A DNA stretch of 33,430 bases from contig MPUH01000817.1 in assembly GCA_001970955.1 (NCBI GenBank), forward strand, positions 1-33,430, read 5' to 3'. Below, piece by piece: positions 1 to 9,249 of this stretch. Position numbers and translations under genes: made by a program. This DNA is from Stentor coeruleus. Lineage: Eukaryota; Ciliophora; Heterotrichea; Heterotrichida; Stentoridae. Numbering within the stretch: the first letter of the stretch is position 1; the number at the start of each line of letters is the position of its first letter. The notes under the pieces are model-generated. The model ran no database searches and had not been told where the DNA came from. It was given only the letters and a program-made list of their open reading frames with translations.

Positions 1-632
1 GATAAAAGGTATGGGGTTTTGAATAAGAAATGTAGAGATGCAAGGTTATACAATTTATATATGGGTATGATTAAAAAAGATACTATTTTTATTTGGGGTT
101 TAAGTTGTGAGATGATGAGTATATCACAATTATTAGTAAATATTAGACATAAGGGATTGTGGATTTGGTTATTTTTTTATACATAATTTACTATGTAATA
201 TTTAAAAGCATTTTTAAGATAATCAAAGCAAAGTATGTAAATATTTCTAAGTATCCCTAGTTATAAAGATTTTATATAAAGAAAAATTGATATAATAAAT
301 ATATATTACAGTTCTGTTATAACCAAGAGACACAACTTATAAAATAAATAAAAGTTTAGCATAATCAATACACTATAAAAGTCTAATCCTTGAAGCCATA
401 TAAAATTTAAAATGCACTTTAAACTAAAAACTATATATCCCAACTAAAAAATCAATAATATCATTAATCATATAAAAATAATACAACAAAAACTCACATA
501 ATATTATTACATAACAATAAATTCCTTAAACATCTCCTGACAAAAACCTCCAAACATTTATCATCCTCCTATTATCCCTTATCTACTTTTACATACCCAC
601 CTTAACTTAAACATATAAACCACAGAATTAAA
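1..632. other. intergenic region at window edge
   Basis: I see no gene here. The left ~200 bp is G-rich and C-poor on the plus strand, and from about 340 to 632 it is C-rich and G-poor. In this window that is the pattern of a 3' flank on each side, so the right half is probably the 3' flank of the minus-strand gene that ends at 633. The left half would fit the tail of a plus-strand gene lying outside the window. No tRNA-like or strongly structured element was found. Confidence 0.5.
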
Positions 633-1298
633 TTACTTTATCTGCATGCTGGAAACCGAGTTACAGAAACTTTCAATATTCTTTAGCTCAGCTAGCAAAG
701 GCTGAATCCCATCTCTAGAAGGTTTACTATTTGCACTTCTTTTTCTATTAGAAGGTGTTATCGCTACAATTCTCGGCCTTCTACTATTGTTCATAACAAA
801 TGGATTATCTAATTTTAATACACTTCTTGAGCTTTCCTCTTTTTTTTCTTCGTTTGTCTGGTCAATAACTGTATCTTTAGATTCAACTTTTTTAAAGATA
901 TCATCAAATGAACCTTTTGACATGAATAAAGTGTTGTTTCTGTTGGATGTGCTAGGGATTTTGGAAACCACTGAATTATTAGGTGAAGTCTTGCGGAAAT
1001 TAACGTCAAGTCTGCTAGTTTCGATTGCGCTTAACGGGACAAATGCTTTTTCGCTTCGAACTGCAATTGTAGACCTATAGGAAAGAGGTGTTCCTGCTTT
1101 TGTATAATTTGATGGCCAATCAGTTATTTTCGCTTCTTCCGAGTCACAAATAGAAGTCTGAGTTCCAGCATTGTTATGGGTATAAATAAACTCTCTCAAT
1201 GTAGGCATTCTCACAGTTGGCTTAGCCTTTAAATCCGACGTGCTTTTATTTTTACTCAAACATTTAATCGAGGGTAAGCATCTTGAGTTTTTAGACAT
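633..1298 (-). CDS. hypothetical protein, low-complexity, 221 aa
   Basis: Complete frame of 221 aa ending in TAA. I do not recognise the family. The protein is rich in Ser, Asn, Lys and Thr and looks mostly disordered, with no membrane segment, zinc motif or signal peptide. Two stretches look more ordered: residues 30-50 around MPTLREFIYTHNNAGTQTS, and a short C-terminal helix (LLAELKNIESFCNSVSSMQ). Basic patches near the C-terminus (RRPRIVAITPSNRKR) could be a nuclear localisation signal, but that is speculative. The start is the first ATG of the frame and is preceded by an A/T-rich TAATAATTAGTA context like other starts here. It lies 127 bp downstream of another minus-strand gene on the same strand. 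GC content and codon use are clearly above the flanking DNA, which supports coding. Confidence 0.7.
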   Translation of the reverse strand: MSKNSRCLPSIKCLSKNKSTSDLKAKPTVRMPTLREFIYTHNNAGTQTSICDSEEAKITDWPSNYTKAGTPLSYRSTIAVRSEKAFVPLSAIETSRLDVNFRKTSPNNSVVSKIPSTSNRNNTLFMSKGSFDDIFKKVESKDTVIDQTNEEKKEESSRSVLKLDNPFVMNNSRRPRIVAITPSNRKRSANSKPSRDGIQPLLAELKNIESFCNSVSSMQIK

Positions 1299-1425
1299 TA
1301 CTAATTATTACAATAAAAATACCTCTTATACCAAAGACAAATCTCTTTCAAAACTTCTGATTTTCAAATTTTATAATCTTAAAAAAGTTCATCCTCCTAT
1401 ATTATTTTCTACTAAAAATCCAATA

Positions 1426-1818
1426 TTAAACTATCATCGTTACTGGTATTGAAGTTTTCGTCATAGGGCTTTCAGGTTTTTTCCCACAAGCACTTGCTCT
1501 AATAGCAGATTTATATCTAAAACGTGTTGGTAGGCGGGTTTGAGCTTTAGGTGTGCTGAATTTCAATACAGTACTAAGTTTATTTCTAAGAACCTCTGTA
1601 AAAACATTACTATGTATAGGCCATATATGAGGACTTTTAGGGGTTTTTGGGCTATTTAAAGGCTTTTGTTTAGTTTTATGTCTGAATTTATTATATCTCG
1701 TTTCTAGTTCCTGAGCATACTTATTACTCTGTATCAAATGCTTCTGTCTTGATAAAGTCTTCCTATAAATCTCAATTGGTGATTCAGGTTTGAGTCCAAC
1801 AGTCTGAAAAAAATCCAT
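1426..1818 (-). CDS. hypothetical basic protein, 130 aa
   Basis: Complete frame from ATG at 1818 to TAA. No family recognised. The protein is strongly basic (many Lys and Arg) with a helical N-terminal half (about residues 10-50) and a Pro/Ser/Lys-rich middle (KQKPLNSPKTPKSPHIWP). It has no membrane segment. It follows the pseudokinase gene on the same strand after only 49 bp, so its promoter must be very short, overlap the upstream 3' end, or be shared. A GT...AG pair near its 3' end would enclose only 13 nt, outside the 15-16 nt intron size seen here, so the TAA is taken as the real stop. Confidence 0.65.
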   Translation of the reverse strand: MDFFQTVGLKPESPIEIYRKTLSRQKHLIQSNKYAQELETRYNKFRHKTKQKPLNSPKTPKSPHIWPIHSNVFTEVLRNKLSTVLKFSTPKAQTRLPTRFRYKSAIRASACGKKPESPMTKTSIPVTMIV

Positions 1819-1867
1819 TTTACAGCGTAAATTTTTGTTTTAAATTAACTAAATTATATTCTTAAAC

Positions 1868-3076
1868 TCATACGGCTAAGGAATGAGATAGATCTAAGGA
1901 CTTGACAAGGAGAAACATACTAGGAAGGGAATATTTCGGTACACTTCCAAGCATTTCCATTGTTAAATGCAAGAATTGGGTTATATCGTCTTGCTTTGTT
2001 TTATTGAATTCAAAGTCCCCGATGGTTATCCAATGATATTTATCAATGTAGATGTTGTCTAAGCAGATGTTGCCATGGGCAAGTCCTTTTGAGTGAATGA
2101 ATTTTATCACTTTGGAGATTTTTGTTAAGAAACGTATGCATTTTTCTTCATTAAAAGCAGTTTGCAGCCATTGACGTAGGGACACTCCGTGGATGTACTC
2201 CATTTGCACATGCAAAAGCACCTCGGCGGTGTCAGAAAAAACGTTGGTGTCTTGGAATTCTACCCAGCAGGTCACATATCTTGTAACATGCCTACATTTT
2301 AATTGTTTAACCTTATTGATTTCTTTAAACAATTTTTTTTCTTGCCCATTTTCCATTAGGTTTAAAGGTATTGGGATAACTTTTACTATATAAAACTCTG
2401 AATCCAGTTTATGTTGTGCTTTATATATCATGATTTTTCCATCATTTGACAAAAGTTCAGAATTTGAGAATTTTTTTCTGAAACACCCAGTGTCAATAAG
2501 GTCATCAATTGAAGATAAAGATAGTAAAGGAGGTAAATTTGTAGAATCACAATCACTGGCTATAGATAAGGGAGATTGGAATGGAGAAGCTAATGTGCTT
2601 CCTTTGCTCGAATAGTCTTCGTCTTGAAAATCTTGTGACTCGTCTTCTATTAGTTGTTTTTTATGGTTTCCTAATACAAAACCAACAGTGACTGATAAAA
2701 ACATAAAGGCTAGGGAAAAGAGATATTTCTGGTAGTCGTTAGGAACAGGCATATCGGCAAATGAGAGAGTTTTTTGAATTTCTGACGCCTCATAATGAAG
2801 AATTCCCGGTTTTCTTTCGAAATTCTCAGATGNGGAAAAGAGATATTTCTGGTAGTCGTTAGGAACAGGCATATCGGCAAATGAGAGGGTTTTTTGAATT
2901 TCTGACGCCTCATAATGAAGAATTCCCGGTTTTCTTTCGAAATTCTCAGATGATATGTCCGACTTTGTGTGAGATGTTTCTGATGTTAAATCCAATGCAT
3001 TATTGACAGATTGGAATGAAAAGATTGTGTTGGGATAACACCTGATAAGCAAGACTAGCAGAATTGATGCAACCAT
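1868..3076 (-). CDS. membrane-anchored PEK/eIF2alpha-kinase-like pseudokinase
   Basis: As printed the frame has 402 codons, but an N and a 119-bp direct duplication insert 40 spurious codons. Collapsed, the protein is 362 aa (numbering below). Order: hydrophobic N-terminal signal sequence (1-20), short Ser/Thr-rich stretch, transmembrane segment (about 79-96), acidic linker, then a small kinase-like domain (about 157-362). The layout and motifs such as RYVTCWVEF and VQMEYIHGVSLRQWL resemble PERK/GCN2-type eIF2alpha kinases. ATP-site Lys192 and alphaC Glu212 are kept. HRD has become HGN (294-296), the catalytic-loop Lys is Cys298, and DFG is DFE (314-316). The activation segment and most of the C-lobe are missing, so catalysis is unlikely. 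A role as a membrane stress sensor or regulator of a true PEK kinase is inference. The stop is TGA. Confidence 0.72.
   Translation of the reverse strand: MVASILLVLLIRCYPNTIFSFQSVNNALDLTSETSHTKSDISSENFERKPGILHYEASEIQKTLSFADMPVPNDYQKYLFSXSENFERKPGILHYEASEIQKTLSFADMPVPNDYQKYLFSLAFMFLSVTVGFVLGNHKKQLIEDESQDFQDEDYSSKGSTLASPFQSPLSIASDCDSTNLPPLLSLSSIDDLIDTGCFRKKFSNSELLSNDGKIMIYKAQHKLDSEFYIVKVIPIPLNLMENGQEKKLFKEINKVKQLKCRHVTRYVTCWVEFQDTNVFSDTAEVLLHVQMEYIHGVSLRQWLQTAFNEEKCIRFLTKISKVIKFIHSKGLAHGNICLDNIYIDKYHWITIGDFEFNKTKQDDITQFLHLTMEMLGSVPKYSLPSMFLLVKSLDLSHSLAV
2714..2952. repeat. assembly-artefact direct duplication around N at 2833
   Basis: Positions 2714-2832 (119 bp) are repeated at 2834-2952 with a single mismatch (2768 versus 2888), separated by one N. 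A near-perfect duplication exactly abutting an N is the signature of two contig ends that overlap but were not merged. It keeps the reading frame by chance (120 nt) and duplicates 40 codons of the pseudokinase. Confidence 0.9.
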
Positions 3077-4470
3077 TTATATCGTTAGCTATTTTGAACA
3101 CCATCCAGTCATCTAAACTAAATAGTATACATAAACCTGTGGTGTTGGATGTAAGAAATGCTCATAATATTTTATATTCATGTATGTCATTTGATAAACT
3201 TTATTTGTAGATATTGGCGATTTATCTTATAGCTTTGTATGCTTAGTAAGACAAACTTTAGTGCTATAATATTTATGTTATAGAATAATTATAAATATCA
3301 AGGAAATGTTGAGAATTGAAGGTTCTATAGACTTTTATATGTATTTTACCTATAAAATTTGTATAGTTACTTTTAGTTTACATACAAAATCATCATATTT
3401 TCTTTAAACTATTATAATCCCTGTTGTATAGTTTTTAGGGAAGCTTATAAAAATAGGTTTTTTTTAGTTGTGTGATTCTCATATAGGTAAATATATTATT
3501 CATATAAATTATCAAGTCTATTCAGCCTTTAATTTCCTTATATTTTCTGTTTTTTTCTAAGTTTTTTATATGTGATTTCTAATTGTTAAGATATTTCATA
3601 GCTTTTATTTAAACAAAAAAATAATGTTAAACTTATGATGAGTTATCAAAAAAAACTATTTTTACATTTCGCATAAAAATACTTTCTAAATTTTCAATAA
3701 AATTATGATGATTAAGTATTATAAAATATCGATTTAATATAAAATATTTTTTACTTTGTTGTTTATGTTTATCTGATGCTTCAAATTCCAAAAAATATTC
3801 AGGATTTGAAAATTTCTTACTAAAATAATATGTCATTTTATTATATCCTATATAGGATACTTTAAAGTTTATAACTATAATTAAAATTATTGTTTTTGTA
3901 ATGATATTTAGGTTAGGAGAGTGACAAAAGGTTTTATGTTTAAGTAAATTTTATATATCTCACATTTATTTTTTATATAAAATACACTTTGCTGAATGAT
4001 AATTTTGTTGGAAAATGTTTTGGAATTAGGTTTATTGTAAGAGTGATACTATATAATAAACTCGATTATCTGGGGGAATTATGGAATTCATGTTTTAAAA
4101 GGCTAATTTTTTATTATAATAAAAGGTTTTGGCAATAAAAACTGCTAAACTTTTTTTTTGGCTTTTTTTTATTTAAAGTCGATTGAGAATTGTATTGATT
4201 TAATGCATTTCTTCAATTTCCTAACTAATTCACTTTTATCTTCAAAAAATAAACCATTCTGCTAATGATAAATGAATATATTAAAGAAGTATAAAAATAC
4301 AATTTGTCCATTCATCAAAAATATGTATTTTCTCTTATACATCTAATATTTCTAATATGCCGATTATAAACTTAAAGTTCTTTTCGAATAACTCCAAAGT
4401 TCTCAAATAAAACTTTTCTAAAAAAGCAAAAAAAATAATTCCCTCAATGTATTTCCACTTTCATATAAAA
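3077..4470. other. intergenic region
   Basis: AT-rich spacer between two divergent genes, the minus-strand pseudokinase and the plus-strand Kelch gene. Apart from the possible kinase relic at 3633-3836 I see no gene. The part next to 3076 is G-rich on the plus strand and the last ~250 bp before the Kelch gene is G-poor, as expected for two divergent 5' flanks. There are poly-T and poly-A runs but no recognisable RNA gene. Confidence 0.5.
3633..3836 (-). pseudogene. possible relic of a PEK-like kinase N-lobe
   Basis: An open frame of 67 codons in very AT-rich DNA begins MTYYFSKKFSNPEYF. Its FSKKFSNPE matches FRKKFSNSE of the neighbouring pseudokinase at 7 of 9 positions. The following text (FEASDKHKQQSKKYFI, then a helix and KIVFFD) can be laid over a PEK-type kinase N-lobe (YKAQHKLDSEFYIV, alphaC, RYVTCW) in order. 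The ATP-site Lys is not preserved and the frame ends after the N-lobe. Base composition is that of intergenic DNA, so I read it as a decayed copy rather than a working gene. It may also be a chance open frame. Confidence 0.3.
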
Positions 4471-5544
4471 ATGGGTTGCATACATTTAAAGTCTAATAAA
4501 AAGCCAAAAAACATACCTGCAATCAAAAATATTGAAACCTGCCCTGAAGAATCCCCAGACAAGCCACCACTAAAACCCGTTCAAATTTTTTCCCCACAGC
4601 TTTCAAGGACTCCTTCTTCAATAAAAGTCCTTGAAGAAGATCAAAAAATTTATACCTTCGAATTCTTAGAAAAGCAAACAGTTCTCATAGAGTACAATAC
4701 ATCAAATCAAGCCTTAAAAAAAACTGAACTTGGTATATCCCTTTATGAAGAATCAGGATTTGCTTGGCTCTTATCAGAAAAGTTTTTTCTCGCTGGGGGT
4801 ATTGATTCAGGAAGTCATCAAGAGGTAAAAAGTGTTTTTATCATAGACCCAGTGCTTAAAGAAATTTTTGAAGCTTGTCAAATGCCATTTGCTAAACGTA
4901 ATCTCCGTTTGGTACAATTAAACGATTATATTTATGCTATAGGTGGGGTAAAAGAGCTTAAAACCCGTAAAAATAATACATTTATATACAAACAAGACTA
5001 TAGTAATAGTTTTTCAAGATATTCTTTAAATAATAATACTTGGGAAACTCTACCTGATATGGTAATCCAAGTTGAAAACCCAGGGTGTTACATTTGGCAA
5101 GGGAATATTTGGGTTACAGGAGGTTATTTTATTCATAATTACCACGAAATTACTAACCAGGTACAAGTTTTTAATCTTTGTGATATGGTGTGGGAAACTG
5201 CTCAGTTTTCATTGAATGATAAACTTTTTGGTCATGTTTGTGTGGTAGTTAATGAAGAAGTTTTAGTTTTTGGGGGGATTAAAGAAAATGATGAACTTAA
5301 TGAGGATTGTTGGAAAATTGGATATATTAAAGATCAGAATATGAAAAATATATGCGAAAAACAAATATTAGAAAAAGAATTTGTTGTTAATAAGTTGATT
5401 AGTAAAATGCCAAGTGGCTACGACACATTTTTCCCTATGATAAGTTGGACTGGCAAAAATGAAATTTTTTGCTTTAATGAAGACAATATTTTGTTTGTGT
5501 TTAGTTTACAAATGAACACGTGGACAGTTTATAATTTGTTCTAG
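4471..5544 (+). CDS. Kelch-repeat protein with N-terminal Met-Gly-Cys lipidation motif
   Basis: Frame ending in TAG. An upstream ATG at 4447 would add eight residues, but I chose 4471 because the protein then starts MGCIHLKSNKK, a classic N-myristoylation (Gly2) plus palmitoylation (Cys3) signal followed by basic residues. This gives 357 aa. After a Pro/Ser-rich linker (to about 60) the rest is a beta-propeller. Kelch signatures occur as FFLAGGIDS, IYAIGGVKE, IWVTGGYFI and VLVFGGIKE, with partner aromatic lines such as NNTWETLPDM and DMVWETAQF. The likely role is a membrane-tethered protein-interaction scaffold, with the partner unknown. If the first ATG were used the lipid anchor would be lost. 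It is unrelated in detail to the second Kelch gene in the window. Confidence 0.8.
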   Translation: MGCIHLKSNKKPKNIPAIKNIETCPEESPDKPPLKPVQIFSPQLSRTPSSIKVLEEDQKIYTFEFLEKQTVLIEYNTSNQALKKTELGISLYEESGFAWLLSEKFFLAGGIDSGSHQEVKSVFIIDPVLKEIFEACQMPFAKRNLRLVQLNDYIYAIGGVKELKTRKNNTFIYKQDYSNSFSRYSLNNNTWETLPDMVIQVENPGCYIWQGNIWVTGGYFIHNYHEITNQVQVFNLCDMVWETAQFSLNDKLFGHVCVVVNEEVLVFGGIKENDELNEDCWKIGYIKDQNMKNICEKQILEKEFVVNKLISKMPSGYDTFFPMISWTGKNEIFCFNEDNILFVFSLQMNTWTVYNLF

Positions 5545-8014
5545 ATTTAGAAAGATTTATTGTAAATAATAATTTCTCATTTATAAGAACTTGATAGTAT
5601 TCATCAAGTATCAAAGTAGTTAATCAGTAATCTATCCAGAGATCTTGTGGTAATAACAAGTAATATCTAATCACCTTAAATATCTGAGTTTTTAAGCAGT
5701 ATTCATCTCTCCTTCCAACTTCACATTTATAATGGGCGATATTTTCTTCATATCTTCAATAACCCTTTAATAATCTTATATTATAATCCTTCTGTATTTT
5801 AATATAGTAAAAGGAAATAATATCATACTTTCATAGCTTATTCTAATTTGATCAAAAGGTTTATATATTTCCGTGCTTGAGAAATAAAAATTTTCATCAC
5901 ATGCCACTAAGCAAAATATTTTTACAATTTATACCTTAAATCTCTTATAGGTGCTAATTTTAAGAACATTTAGAATTTTTTAGTGGTTTTTGGTAAATAT
6001 TCTTGAAAAATATCATGAGTTGCACTTTATAAAAGTTTTATACATGAGATTATATGCTTATATAAATTTTTTTTTTTTTTTTTCAAGGTATTTATATGAA
6101 CTTTGATATATTCTGTTGCTTTTAGGAAATTTTTGTGATCTTTATATGTAGATGATATGATAAAATTAAGTTAGGATGAGCTTTGGTAAGCGAATTCTTA
6201 TTTGAAAAATAGATTTTATTATTTTTTACATGTTGTTATATAAATTTTATTATAAGCAATTCGAATTCGTCAATGAAGCTGTTAAATATTTGTCCAAGAT
6301 AATGCTCTTTCAGCAAATATATAGTTTTTATATTGATATGAATCCTATTTATTAGAGAAATGATAATTTTTTTTTAAGGCTCATGAAGAGAAAACATAAG
6401 GATAATAGCTTTCGTTAGTTTTTATATATCAAAGTTATACAAACTATTGCTATTATACTAATTTAAATCATCTTTAATCATGATATATCTGATTAGTAAC
6501 AAAATAAAAACTAAAATGATATATAAAATCCTTCATCCCATATAGGAAACTAAATTTTATAAGCATATATTTTATATATAACATATAAATAACACATTAG
6601 AAGCTATATAGCTTGCTTTGTATTATATTTCCAAAATCATATAGGCTAATTAAAAACATACAATTATTAAAGTTTATAAAGAACTATTCAAAGTTATCAT
6701 TAAAATCATATATAAATCAGCTGATTCTCTTAAAAAAGTTAAATTTTTAAACCTTTTTTTATAGCAGTTTAATTATCCTATATGCACAAAATTCAAATTT
6801 CTAGTCTAGTAAAAAATTAATTTTATCAATCCTAAGGATTTTTACAAAGTAATACAATCCTCTTCTATCTAGCAAATAAAATTCTATCAACCTACATCAA
6901 AATATATAAAAAACAACTAATCTTAACCTAAAAAAAAAAACTTAAAATTTTTTATCTAAAAATAATCCAAACATAAAATCAACCCAAAACCAAATCTAAA
7001 AAAAATTCATAAAGCAAAAACCCATAAAACAAAATCTCTTAATCCAAAGATAAAACCCAACACAAAAACTATGCTTTTCTATAAGCAATCATAACTTCAA
7101 ATCAATACTTATCAAGTTAATCTTTTCTTAATCTATTTATCTTTAATTATATCAATTCTCCTTAGTAAAATCATTATAGATTCTAATTTACTCAATAGCA
7201 TCTTCTATAATTAAATTATAACATTTTTATCTTGATCCTTTAAGTTCTTTATCTATAAATACATTTATATTTTACCTTCATTTCTTTATTATAATACAAT
7301 ATTTTAGATTTACTATATAAGAAAACTTAAAAACTATGATTAAAAGGCCAATAATAAACATTAATGACTTTCATCAATTTAGGGAAACTTAAAAGATTAA
7401 AGCCATGCTCTTAGAATTTTTTTAACCTTTTGAGTCAAAAACATCCAAAAGTTAGGAAATATTGATGATTAACCCTGAATTATATGTTAAGGTATTGAAA
7501 AAAACTTAAATAGTACTTAGATTTTTAATTTGATATAGGAAAAAGGAAAATGTTTGCCCTTTATGAGGTTTTTTGTCTTAGGAATTTGTTATGCTGAGGG
7601 CATGAAGAAGGGATTTTGTGATAATTGGGAATGATATAGAAGTATGGGTAAGAAGGAAATGGGATTTTATAGAATTTAGAAGATTGATTTAGGGATTGAG
7701 CTATTGCTTTTGTATTTTTACATTTAATTTTGACATACTTTGAATAAGAAGACAGTTTTTAGATGTATTTTATTGTGATTAATACAATTATATGTTAAAC
7801 GTGCAATTAGATTTAGATAATGACTGAAGTTTATGAAATTTAATTGGCAAATGGTAATTTTCCCATCAAACTTTGCTCATACTAAAAATATATTCAAACT
7901 AAGTACATCTTAGAACTATTTATGATTTATGCCGCGTATGTTTGAATAATTAATAAATAAAAACGCCATACTGAGAAGCTTTTGTACTCGATTCAGGTAT
8001 TTTCAGTAAAAATA
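5545..8014. other. long intergenic region, possible hidden transcription unit
   Basis: About 2.5 kb without a convincing gene, the longest gap in the window. Composition changes several times. Roughly 5800-6450 is T/G-leaning, 6780-7330 is C-rich and nearly G-free, and 7440-7760 is G-rich and C-poor. The C-to-G switch near 7330-7440 is the pattern seen around genes elsewhere here. Exactly there lies a 19-codon ATG frame (7336-7392, starting MIKRPIININDF) that then stops. No intron of 15-16 nt extends it. This could be a decayed gene, a non-coding RNA or chance. The last ~150 bp is the 5' flank of the first zinc-finger gene. Confidence 0.4.
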
Positions 8015-8470
8015 ATGGAACCAGAAAAGTTTAGATGCAATTTTGAACTCTGCGAGAAAGCGTATTCTAACCTGTTTAACTTAAAACGGCATATCGAAAG
8101 TTTCCACAAAGGTATAAAAAAGCATACCTGTGATATTTGCAACCGAGCACTATCTTCAAAACAGAATTTAAGAGAGCACAAATTCAAGCATTTTGGTATG
8201 AAACCTTACATATGCAGCTACAAAGGATGCAAGGTGTCTTATAGACAAGCAAGCCAATTAGCATCACATACAGCTATGCATATAGAAGTACAGAAAAGGG
8301 TAGATCCTGAACTGTCCTTTTTCAATCAAGATTTGTCCTATTTCAACAAGTTTTTTTCTTCCTATTTGGAATGCAGGAGTTATAAAATCTCTGCGGGTCC
8401 TTATTGTACCCAAAATGCAGTCCTCCCACCAATATTGGGTCAGTTTTTGGACACTACTGGCAATAACTGA
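8015..8470 (+). CDS. three-finger C2H2 zinc-finger protein, copy 1
   Basis: 151 aa from the ATG at 8015 (upstream in-frame codons have no ATG) to TGA. Three C2H2 fingers fill residues 8-89, with ligands C8, C13, H26, H31; C39, C42, H55, H59; and C67, C72, H85, H89. The linkers (KGIKKHTC, FGMKPYIC) resemble TFIIIA-type fingers with the K-P-Y/F signature before finger 3. This suggests a nucleic-acid-binding protein, probably a transcription factor. The C-terminal ~60 aa is different and ends with a hydrophobic LPPILGQFL patch. It is a close paralogue of the gene at 9250-9711, which is in the same orientation 0.8 kb downstream, so the pair is a tandem duplication. The target is unknown. Confidence 0.88.
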   Translation: MEPEKFRCNFELCEKAYSNLFNLKRHIESFHKGIKKHTCDICNRALSSKQNLREHKFKHFGMKPYICSYKGCKVSYRQASQLASHTAMHIEVQKRVDPELSFFNQDLSYFNKFFSSYLECRSYKISAGPYCTQNAVLPPILGQFLDTTGNN

Positions 8471-8883
8471 ATCATCCAATAACTATATAAAACTTTTACT
8501 AGTAAATATGAAAACTGATTTTTCTACTTTTGGGCATTATTGTTTAATATGATTTATACAAAAAACTGTAGTTTTTATCCCTTTAGTTAGAGTTATAAAG
8601 AGTTAATCATTATAAGTAAATTATAATAGAAATGGTTATGCTGCACTTTAGTATGAAATTGATGCTGAACTTTGAAAATAGAGAAAAATATTATTATGAG
8701 ATTAGAATTGTGCTTTAGCATTTCATTGCAATCGTAAATGAAGAATTTAAATTAGATCAGCCAAATTTAAGACAATCAATAAAAAGATTGTATCAATAAT
8801 CAATTATTTCAATTAACTATTTATGAATAGCATCAATTTAACACTAAATATAAAACATAAAACCAGCCAGCAAAAATAATATT

Positions 8884-8951
8884 CTAATACAACATACATT
8901 ACAAATACTAAAAAATACTAATACAGCATATATTACAAACACTACAAAACC
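8884..8951. repeat. 34-bp imperfect tandem repeat, two copies
   Basis: Copies at 8884-8917 and 8918-8951 start CTAATACAACATACATTACA and CTAATACAGCATATATTACA and agree at roughly 28-29 of 34 positions. No N separates them, so this is a true if decayed tandem repeat and not an assembly join. Confidence 0.7.
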
Positions 8952-8981
8952 TTCCCGAATTTCATCAAAAAAAAAAAAACA

Positions 8982-9000
8982 CCCTAACACCCTAGCACCC
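8982..9000 (+). repeat. interstitial telomere-repeat-like motif
   Basis: The sequence CCCTAACACCCTAGCACCC contains one exact and one single-mismatch unit of CCCTAACA plus three more bases. CCCTAACA is, to my knowledge, the heterotrich telomere repeat. It lies about 250 bp upstream of the second zinc-finger gene with the C-rich strand as the sense strand. Confidence 0.55.
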
Positions 9001-9249
9001 AAATTCAAAATCTTCTAATTCCAAATTCCCATACTAAACTATTCTTTCTCAATACATTCCTATAATATTATTATACAGTAAAAATGTCATTTATAATTAA
9101 TAAAATGCAATAAACCCATAATTTTATTTGATTACCCTAACAAGCCATAAACAAAAACTTTCTTTCCCAAAATCCTTATCTTAATAATAAACTTTATAAA
9201 TTTCAAATCTAAATGTTATAAATCTATCAATCAAATATCTCACTAATAA

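Larger units (their letters stand above)
8471..9249. other. spacer between the two zinc-finger genes
   Basis: No gene seen. The right half is C-rich and G-poor on the plus strand, the usual 5' flank. It holds a 34-bp imperfect tandem repeat and a telomere-repeat-like motif (listed separately), plus an A13 run at 8967-8979 just before that motif. Confidence 0.5.

Noticed and set aside
787..1080. Open frame antisense to the 221-aa orphan
   Set aside because: It lies wholly inside the opposite-strand gene, has no upstream element, and its composition is explained by the sense gene.
1840..1880. 13-nt GT...AG intron extending the pseudokinase C-terminus (GTATGAGTTTAAG)
   Set aside because: 13 nt is below the 15-16 nt seen in the three supported introns, and the extension would give no recognisable C-lobe.
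2714..2952. A 40-residue internal repeat in the kinase-like protein
   Set aside because: The repeat abuts an N and is nearly identical at DNA level, like four other N junctions. Assembly overlap is far more likely than a protein repeat.
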